A stretch of DNA of 59,195 nucleotides from Thiomonas sp. X19 (lineage in GTDB: Bacteria; Pseudomonadota; Gammaproteobacteria; Burkholderiales; Burkholderiaceae_C), in contig NZ_LT605203.1 in the NCBI RefSeq assembly GCF_900089495.1, positions 3,507,041-3,566,235 on the forward strand, written 5' to 3'. Positions within the stretch are counted from its first letter, which is position 1, and every line of letters starts with the position of its first letter. Positions 21,485-27,576 of the stretch are shown here, one piece after another. The position numbers were made by a program, and so were the translations under genes. A model generated the notes under the pieces. It was given only the letters and a program-made list of their open reading frames with translations, was not told where the DNA came from and ran no database searches.

Positions 21485-23198
21485 CCTGAATCCGTGAGCT
21501 CGGGCATGCGGAATTTTCATAAGTTGTTGATGCATAATGGTTTATTCGATAAAATGACCCCTTTGTCTTCTCACCCAGCGGGTGAACGTTCCGGGGTATG
21601 GCATGGGGTTTGGATTTCGCGTCAAGCAACTCGACTATGACCTGACGCCGGTGGCCGGTCTGGCCCTTGTCGGTCATCACCTCAAGCGCCTCGATCCTCT
21701 GTTCAAACGCCTGGATGCCCAGTGGCCTTGCCGCGGCGGACTGCCGCCCAGCACACTGATGCGCAGCTATGTTGGCTTGCTCGCGCAGAGCAAGAGCGAC
21801 TTCGATGCCATCGAAGGCTTTCGAGGCGATCGTTTCTTCCAGGAGGCGCTGGGTCTGGTGGGTGTGCCGTCCTCGCCCACCCTGCGCCAGCGCCTGGATG
21901 CGCAGGCCGCCCTGTGGTTTGACTTCACCTCCCAGGCGATTGAAGCGCTGCTGCGCAAGAGCCAACCGGACTATGGTCTTTTGCCTTGCGGTCATGTGCC
22001 GCTGGACATCGACACCTTCGCGATGGACAACTCGGGCACAGCCAAGGATGGGGTGAGCCGCACCTACGCGGGGGTCGATGGCTACTGCCCGCTGGCGGCC
22101 TACCTGGGCACGCATGGGTTTTGCCTGGAGTTCGCCCTACGTCCGGGCGCGCAGCACTCGGCTTCGGAGACGACCTACAACCTCGAGACGGCCGTGCCCA
22201 TGGCGCAGCGCCTGTCGACCGCAGGCCCCAAGGCGCCGATTCTCGTGCGCATGGATGCGGGGTTTTGCTCGGCCGCCTTGATGGCCGACATGCAGCGCTG
22301 CAACAGGCCAGGACTGCCCCGGGTCGATGTTCTGATCAAGTGGAATCCCCGCAAGACCGATCCTCTGGAGGTCTTGCGACGGCAGGAACTGGAAGGGGGT
22401 TTGTTGTGGCAGCATCCGCGCGCAGGCAAGCGCGTGGCGGTTTGGGAGGTGGCCGTGCAGGTCGAAGGCATCGCCCATCGCCTGCGCCGCATTGTGCGCA
22501 TCACGGAGCGCACCGTCGATGCCCGTGGCCAGCAGTTTTTGGTCCCCGAGATCATCTTGGAGGGCTGGACGACAAGCTTGCCCAAGGCCATCAGCGCCGA
22601 GGCGATCATCGACCTGTACGCCGGGCACGCTACGCACGAGCAGTTCCATGCGGAATTCAAAACCGACATGGATCTGGAGCGACTGCCCTCGGGGAAGTTC
22701 GACACGAACGATCTTGTCTGCCAGCTTGCGGCCCTGACGATGAACGTGCTGCGCCTCATGGGGCAGCAAGGGCTGCTGGGGCCGCATGCACCGGTGCGCC
22801 ATGCGGCCAGGCGACGGCGTCTGAAGACTGTGATCCAGGAACTTGTCATCCGCGCAGCACGCGTGATCAACCATGGCGGGCGGCTGTGGTTGGGACTGGG
22901 CGCCAACGACAAGGCAGCCCGTGCCTTTTGCGATCTGCATGCGCAGTTCGCCGCCAGCGGCTGAAGACGCAGTCCAAGCTTTCCCAGCACCCCAAGACGC
23001 TGGCCACAAGGGCTCAGCGGGGGAACGGCTGCGCGCAACCCACCCGAAATGACCGATCAAGGGGGCCGATCGTTCGCGCACAGCCCCACAGCCCCCTTCG
23101 ACACGGCGCTCGAACCGTGAACCTGCGGGAAATCGGGAAAATCGGGCCGTCACAATCAGCTTTCAAGTCGATGGATTATCGGAAGTCACGGATTCAGG
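21485..23198 (+). mobile_element. IS1380-family insertion sequence
   Basis: 1714 bp, ends CCTGAATCCGTGA and TCACGGATTCAGG form a perfect 13-bp terminal inverted repeat. Target duplication TTATT at 21480-21484 and 23199-23203. Carries a single intact transposase gene. The clean ends and duplication show a recent simple insertion. Confidence 0.93.
21582..22964 (+). CDS. IS1380-family transposase
   Basis: About 460 residues from GTG 21582, or 453 from ATG 21603. DDE-type recombinase: the first catalytic Asp lies in DIDTFAMDNSG, followed by YAGVDGYCPLAAYLG; the second in ILVRMDAGFCS; the Glu in ATHEQFHAEFKTDMDLERLPSGKF. The C-terminal QLAALTMNVLRLMGQ is also family-typical. No frameshift, so the IS should be active. 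GC-rich codon use contrasts with the AT-richer host gene around it. Confidence 0.92.
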   Translation: MNVPGYGMGFGFRVKQLDYDLTPVAGLALVGHHLKRLDPLFKRLDAQWPCRGGLPPSTLMRSYVGLLAQSKSDFDAIEGFRGDRFFQEALGLVGVPSSPTLRQRLDAQAALWFDFTSQAIEALLRKSQPDYGLLPCGHVPLDIDTFAMDNSGTAKDGVSRTYAGVDGYCPLAAYLGTHGFCLEFALRPGAQHSASETTYNLETAVPMAQRLSTAGPKAPILVRMDAGFCSAALMADMQRCNRPGLPRVDVLIKWNPRKTDPLEVLRRQELEGGLLWQHPRAGKRVAVWEVAVQVEGIAHRLRRIVRITERTVDARGQQFLVPEIILEGWTTSLPKAISAEAIIDLYAGHATHEQFHAEFKTDMDLERLPSGKFDTNDLVCQLAALTMNVLRLMGQQGLLGPHAPVRHAARRRRLKTVIQELVIRAARVINHGGRLWLGLGANDKAARAFCDLHAQFAASG

Positions 23199-23387
23199 TT
23201 ATTGCTCAAAAATGGAATAAGCCAGGCGCTCGCGAGATTTTGTAGCTCGCATCAAAAAGTTGATGAGGAATTGAGTTCCGTTCTGCAAAAGATTGGGAAT
23301 GAGAGGAGGGAGGACAAAGCCCTGGCGTCTCTGGAGGAGGATAGGATTGGGCTCTCAAAAATTGGGATAGAGATTAAGGAGGGGCGC

Positions 23388-23480
23388 GTCCGCAAAACCC
23401 CGTGGCCCGTACCCCCAATGTCCGCTAAACCCCGTGGCGCGTCCGCCTAACCCCGTGGCGTGTCCGCCCAACCCCGTGGC
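23388..23480 (+). repeat. Four iterons, putative oriV
   Basis: Direct repeats with consensus GTCCGCNNAACCCCGTGGC at 23388-23406, 23420-23438, 23441-23459 and 23462-23480. The last three are spaced by exactly 21 bp (two helical turns), the first by 32. The first two lie inside the last codons of the RepC-like gene and the third spans its stop codon. Such iterons are binding sites for the initiator in IncQ-like origins (inferred here). Confidence 0.75.
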
Positions 23481-23662
23481 CGGGGTCTCCTTAAGCTTCA
23501 AGCCTTAAAGAAAGGGCTTGGAGCCTTGATGGCTCCAGCCCCAAAAAAGACGTTGCCCAGGATGGGCGGTGAAACCGCCCATCGTCACGCGCTGGCGGCC
23601 CACAATTTCCCTAGCGTCGTAACCCACCCACACCCCGCCCCCGCGGGGCTGGGGAACAGGTC

Positions 23663-24130
23663 ATGGGGTACGCGCAACGCCACAGCAACCGCCGCCAGGC
23701 GTTCAGTTTTCTGATTTTGGGCTCGGTAGCGATCTACGCCACGCTCACACTCGCCACAAACCCACTCTTCCCAGCCAAAGACAGGGCCGTGGCGGCCATT
23801 CTGGCCCAGGCCAAGGCCTACTCCCTGTTCCCGGCCCAGTGGGGCCAAGGCGGCCTCTATCAGGCCACCGCGGGCGGCGTCACTGCCCAGGCAAGCCAAG
23901 CCCAGGTGAGCGCAGCGCTGGCCCAAATCAAAACCACCCCACTGGCCACGATCTGGACAGACCGCAGCTTTATGCCCGCGCGAATCCTCGAACTCTGGAT
24001 TTTCATATTTCCAGTCATGAGTATTAGCTTGTCAGGCGCGATTCTGTGGGCCTGGCACAAGTGGCGCACCAGGCAGCGTGCAAATGAAAAGCACGTGCGC
24101 GGCGCAAAAATCGAAGACTGGAGAAAATAA
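23663..24130 (+). CDS. Membrane protein, candidate N-terminal anchor of a split coupling protein
   Basis: 155 residues with two transmembrane helices (about 14-32 and 110-135) separated by a polar segment of some 75 residues likely outside the membrane. This is the layout of the N-terminal part of VirD4/TraD coupling proteins. It ends exactly with RGAKIEDWRK (residues 146-155). In many one-piece coupling proteins an RGA-like stretch stands between the second helix and the ATPase domain, and here the ATPase is encoded separately at 24756. The stop overlaps the next start (TAATG). Confidence 0.6.
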   Translation: MGYAQRHSNRRQAFSFLILGSVAIYATLTLATNPLFPAKDRAVAAILAQAKAYSLFPAQWGQGGLYQATAGGVTAQASQAQVSAALAQIKTTPLATIWTDRSFMPARILELWIFIFPVMSISLSGAILWAWHKWRTRQRANEKHVRGAKIEDWRK

Positions 24131-24486
24131 TGGAGCATCAAAAGCTTGAAGAATCACGCCGAAATGCGGAACTGCAAAAGCGCCTAAATCGAGGTGGTCA
24201 GAATTTTCTGGTTTTGCTGTTTTTGCTCATGATTGCAGGAATGTTCCTTCTCGCCATTTTCAATGAATTCGCTGCGGTCGGGGTATGGGCTGGTTTGCGG
24301 ATGGTCTTTGGGGTCGCGATATTTTTGGTATCGATTTGGGGTGTATTTATCGTGTCCGGCTTCATCATGGGCATCCTGCACCATATTTTCCACCGGCTTG
24401 GCCACGACCCTGAAGAGGAAGCCCGCGCCCAACCAGCCGGAACTCAGCATCAACGTGGCGCGCAGATTGAAGACCTGCGCGAGTAA
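24130..24486 (+). CDS. Membrane protein with C-terminal RGAQIEDLRE
   Basis: 118 residues, two long hydrophobic stretches (about 27-48 and 55-85), then a charged cytoplasmic tail ending exactly in RGAQIEDLRE. Start overlaps the previous stop by one base, so they are translationally coupled. Little similarity to its neighbours apart from the tail. Inferred to dock the same partner as the neighbouring tails, probably the coupling ATPase. Confidence 0.6.
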   Translation: MEHQKLEESRRNAELQKRLNRGGQNFLVLLFLLMIAGMFLLAIFNEFAAVGVWAGLRMVFGVAIFLVSIWGVFIVSGFIMGILHHIFHRLGHDPEEEARAQPAGTQHQRGAQIEDLRE

Positions 24487-24512
24487 TCCAGCAAGAACCA
24501 AAGGAGAAAATC

Positions 24513-24737
24513 ATGTTCTCGAAACACAAAACGGAAACATCCCCCGTCGCCAAAACAATGGGCAGCGCCGCCAAGGTCGTGGCCGCTGGAATCGGCGGTG
24601 AGGCCGCGGTGCTCGCGGTGAGTGCCATGGGACGGCTTCTCAAGATTTTTGGCACCGGGCGTGTTAAGTCTCAGAAAGAAAGCGCGCCACAAGCCACGCA
24701 TCAGCGCGGCGCGAAAATCGAAGATTTGCGCGATTAG
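24513..24737 (+). CDS. Small protein with C-terminal RGAKIEDLRD
   Basis: 74 residues. Good ribosome site (AAAGGAGA). The centre (AAKVVAAGIGGEAAVLAVSAMGRL) is moderately hydrophobic, possibly a membrane or amphipathic helix. The last ten residues are RGAKIEDLRD, the third copy of this tail. The N-terminus (MFSKHKTETSPVAKTMG) resembles that of the following ATPase (MFFNKKFKQTPVAQAV), as if the two share an ancestral leader. Confidence 0.6.
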   Translation: MFSKHKTETSPVAKTMGSAAKVVAAGIGGEAAVLAVSAMGRLLKIFGTGRVKSQKESAPQATHQRGAKIEDLRD

Positions 24738-24755
24738 TGTCAAAAAGGAGAAACC

Positions 24756-26015
24756 ATGTTCTTCAACAAAAAGTTCAAGCAAACGCCCGTTGCTCAGGCG
24801 GTTGAAGCGAAAGAAGAAACCGACATTATGATCGGCAAGGCGCTTATTCCAGCCATCGCGGAGCCGACGCATTTTCTGGTTTGCGGCTCAATTGGCAGCG
24901 GGAAAAGCTTGATTATCAACAGGAGCATCAAGGCGGTTCGTGCGCGGAATCAACCCGCCGTGATTATCGACCCGGGCGGTGAGGTGATGTCCTCTCTGGC
25001 CCGGCCAGGAGATGTCATTCTTAATCCACTGGACAAGCGAGCGAAGCAGTGGGACATTTTCGGCGAAATCGACGGGCCGTGGGATCATGACCGCATGGCC
25101 AAGGTTTTGTGTCCAAGCGGTGCTGCGGCGTCGTCCTCAGAGGAATGGCGTGGTTATGCGCAGGGACTTTTGAGCGCGATCATTGCACGTCTTCACGGGC
25201 AAAATGAGAGCATCAAAGAGCTTGTGCGCCTCGCAACAACCGCCGATGCTGCGGAGTTGGGCAATTTTGTCGCTGGCAAACCGGCCGCGGCACTATGCGC
25301 AAAAGGCGCGGATAAAATGCTCGCGTCTGTGCGCGGCATCCTGGGGTCAGTTTTAGCCCCCTGGCAATATATGCCGTCGGACCGGGAGAAATTCACGTTC
25401 CAGAAATGGCTGGAAAGCCCACAGGGCATTATCTGGCTGCCAGCCCGCGCCGATCACCGGAGCCTTTTGGCCCCGATGTTTTCAGCGATGGTCGGCAGTT
25501 TCGTAACGTCGCTATTATCTCTGCCCCCGAAATTGGACCGCCGTGTCTGGGTTTTTCTCGATGAAATGCCGAGCCTGGGCCGGATCGAGGGTATTCAATC
25601 CGCGTTGGCCGAAGGCCGCAAGTTCGGACTATGCGGCGTCATCGGCTTGCAAAGCATTTCTCAAATCCGGAGCATTTATGGCCGGGAAGAAACTCAATCA
25701 CTGATGTCTGTGATCCGCAATTGGGTCATCCTGAATCAGTCCGACCCGGACAGTTCAAAATACTTTTCTGACGCACTGGGTCAGCAAGAGATTATCAGGC
25801 CGCAGCATTCTCAAAATGACAGTGGCGTGAGCACATCGTATCAATACACCACTCAGCCGGTCATTCTCCCAAGTCAGTTAACTGGCCTGCCCACGCGTCA
25901 AGCATTTTTGCGCATTTCAGGAGAACCCACGATCAAACACATTTCCGTGCCGATCATCCAAATGCCAAAAATCTGTGAACCGTTCATGCGCGGCGATATT
26001 TCCAGCGCTGGGTAA
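24756..26015 (+). CDS. Type IV coupling protein ATPase lacking its membrane domain (TraD/TrwB-like)
   Basis: 419 residues. Walker A GSIGSGKS at 44-51, Walker B VWVFLDEMPS with Asp269-Glu270, then EGRKFGLCGVIGLQSISQI and the arginine-rich region of VirD4/TrwB ATPases. The usual N-terminal pair of transmembrane helices is absent: only about 40 residues precede Walker A. Would pump relaxase-bound DNA to a secretion channel. Strong SD (AAGGAG). The three genes upstream provide candidate anchors. Confidence 0.85.
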   Translation: MFFNKKFKQTPVAQAVEAKEETDIMIGKALIPAIAEPTHFLVCGSIGSGKSLIINRSIKAVRARNQPAVIIDPGGEVMSSLARPGDVILNPLDKRAKQWDIFGEIDGPWDHDRMAKVLCPSGAAASSSEEWRGYAQGLLSAIIARLHGQNESIKELVRLATTADAAELGNFVAGKPAAALCAKGADKMLASVRGILGSVLAPWQYMPSDREKFTFQKWLESPQGIIWLPARADHRSLLAPMFSAMVGSFVTSLLSLPPKLDRRVWVFLDEMPSLGRIEGIQSALAEGRKFGLCGVIGLQSISQIRSIYGREETQSLMSVIRNWVILNQSDPDSSKYFSDALGQQEIIRPQHSQNDSGVSTSYQYTTQPVILPSQLTGLPTRQAFLRISGEPTIKHISVPIIQMPKICEPFMRGDISSAG

Positions 26016-26072
26016 CAGTGAACGGCATGCAAATGCCGCCCCTGATTTGAACCAAACCAAAGGAGATTTACA

Positions 26073-26771
26073 ATGAACACTCAAGCACAAACCCCAGAAG
26101 AAAACGATCGGCCGCAAAAAAACAAATTCCAGCAGGAAGTGGAATCAATGCGCGCCATTCGTGATAAAAACGATGCCGAGATTCTGAAAGGTTCCATCGA
26201 TTATCAAACCAAGGGCCTGAGCCAGACAACTGCCGATCTGGCAGAATATGGTGCGTCGATCTGGCAAGGCGATCATCTCAAAGCAGACGGCACTTGGGGA
26301 TCTCGTGCCGTCGTTTTGGAAGTCAATGGGCAGTATATCCCAGGCTTTGAAACCGCCGACCACAAAATTGATTTGCTGACCGACGGCATCACCAGTGATC
26401 CAGAAAAGGCCCGCGAAGTCGCAGAATCCTACCATTATCACGCCACCTATTCCGGCCCGGAAATCACGCCGCCTGAATATCTGCCAAGCGTGGATAAACA
26501 GCCAATGGAGTTTATCCCACTGGAGGTGCCGCATGAAATGGCTGCCGAAAATGCCCCGCTGGAAGCCGATCATGCGCGGGATGCCGAGGCTGAATGGCTG
26601 AATGACGGAGAGGCTATGGAGCCGCTCCCCTCGCAGCCATTATTTCTCAGTGACGACGAATTCGTGCGCGATTATGGCCCAACCGACCACGAAGATTTTA
26701 ACCGCGAAGGCGCTAACCAAACCGAGCCGGAATTGGACGATGGCGGTGGTTATGACATCGACATCGATTAA
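26073..26771 (+). CDS. Acidic hypothetical protein of the mobilisation block
   Basis: 232 residues, not recognised. Strongly acidic, most of all in the C-terminal third (ending GGGYDIDID). The centre has KADGTWGSRAVVLEVNGQYIPGFE, a likely beta-sheet domain. No membrane segment. Good ribosome site (AAAGGAG). Lies between the coupling ATPase and the putative oriT, so it may be a relaxosome or regulatory factor; this is position-based only. Confidence 0.6.
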   Translation: MNTQAQTPEENDRPQKNKFQQEVESMRAIRDKNDAEILKGSIDYQTKGLSQTTADLAEYGASIWQGDHLKADGTWGSRAVVLEVNGQYIPGFETADHKIDLLTDGITSDPEKAREVAESYHYHATYSGPEITPPEYLPSVDKQPMEFIPLEVPHEMAAENAPLEADHARDAEAEWLNDGEAMEPLPSQPLFLSDDEFVRDYGPTDHEDFNREGANQTEPELDDGGGYDIDID

Positions 26772-26795
26772 ACCCACGGCTCACTAATCGAAGCC

Positions 26796-26819
26796 AGGCC
26801 CGCAAAGCGCGGGCCTTTT
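26796..26819 (+). terminator. Intrinsic terminator after the coupling-protein operon
   Basis: Stem AGGCCCGC/GCGGGCCT, loop AAAGC, followed by TTTT. Ends the transcript that starts upstream of 23663. Confidence 0.8.
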
Positions 26820-27203
26820 CATGCCACGAACGTGCTAACCGTGGGGTTGCTTCGTGACATTACCCCGTGGATAACAGGAGAGACGTTATCCACCGGCGCA
26901 ACCTAGCACCACCCCACGCAACAGACATAATCTCGACCCCAACCCCTGAGGCGGGTCGTGGCTGTGCCTGCTGCGCAGTCCCATCCCCTCACACCTGACC
27001 CACCTAAGGTGACACAGAAAGGCTCAAGACCCGCAGAAACAAAGGCCCGGTGCCGTATACACGCCGTCTACAAACATTATCTTGCAGCGAGCCTATCTCG
27101 TTGATCCGTAACGACTTTTTGCCCGTATACAGTTTTGCGCGCGCTGACATTCCGCGCAGATATTTCCAGGCCAACGTATCTCCAGCATAGGAGAAGCCCG
27201 ACC
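26820..27203. other. Non-coding region, candidate origin of transfer (oriT)
   Basis: About 380 bp without a gene, directly upstream of the TrwA-like and relaxase genes, where MobF systems keep oriT. Contains a perfect inverted repeat GTGGATAAC/GTTATCCAC (26867-26893), related dyads around CGTGGGGTT and ACCCCACG, two copies of CCGTATACA (near 27053 and 27123), and GCCGTCTACA (27064-27073), which faintly resembles the GTCT/ATAG nick site of R388. The exact nick is not determined. Confidence 0.4.
27159..27178 (+). promoter_or_regulatory. Dispersed motif copy 1 (TTTCC-N8-GTA)
   Basis: GATATTTCC, eight bases, then GTATC. Upstream of the TrwA-like gene, 25 bp before its start. Confidence 0.6.
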
Positions 27204-27575
27204 ATGACTAAATCTCAAATCGTTCATGCACGACTGACAGACGTCGAAGCAGCCGCTTTCGCTGCCCAGCCTGGTGCGACCGCCAGCGAGAAACTGCGCG
27301 GCCTTATCAATAATACCCAGCGTCAATCCGCGATGATTGCCGCATTGCTGGCGCAATCTCAACAGATGAGCAAAACCCTTGATAATCTCGCCACGGCCAA
27401 GGAAGGCCAAGGCGGCGGCGTTTCAGAGGCCGAGTTTCGCGCCGCGCTCTGGAAAATCGCAAACCTCATTAGCGCTGTGATGGACGGCATTCAAAGCCCG
27501 CAGAAAATCACCAGCGAAAACTACCGGCAAACCGCGTATCAGTTTGGCCAACAAATCCGTACCGGAGAATATTGA
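27204..27575 (+). CDS. TrwA-like relaxosome accessory protein
   Basis: 123 residues from ATG 27204 (SD GGAGAAG). Opens with KSQIVHARLTDVEAAAFAAQ, resembling the ribbon-helix-helix start of small oriT-binding proteins (beta strand then helices, cf. TrwA/TraY type). A helical C-terminal part may tetramerise. Ends one base before the relaxase start. Identification rests on position and the N-terminal pattern, not on clear sequence identity. Confidence 0.55.
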   Translation: MTKSQIVHARLTDVEAAAFAAQPGATASEKLRGLINNTQRQSAMIAALLAQSQQMSKTLDNLATAKEGQGGGVSEAEFRAALWKIANLISAVMDGIQSPQKITSENYRQTAYQFGQQIRTGEY

Positions 27576-27576
27576 A

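Larger units (their letters stand above)
20913..23450 (+). pseudogene. RepC-like replication initiator interrupted by an IS
   Basis: The 5' part (start ATG 20913 behind GGAGTGG, or 20901) reads through a winged-helix-like region (DSSKLRAALGWNKITYGQIE) to WYPLAEV, where the insertion sequence enters. The 3' part resumes after the IS. Removing 21485-23198 and one TTATT copy joins the frames as AEVLLLKNGISQALARFC and continues to the stop at 23450. Overlap with the RepA-like gene and iterons at its 3' end match the repA-repC-oriV logic of IncQ plasmids. As it stands, the initiator is inactivated. Confidence 0.75.

Noticed and set aside
23460..23714. Open frame over the iterons and beyond
   Set aside because: Composed of repeat-derived Pro/Arg-rich sequence and overlaps the start of the real membrane protein at 23663.
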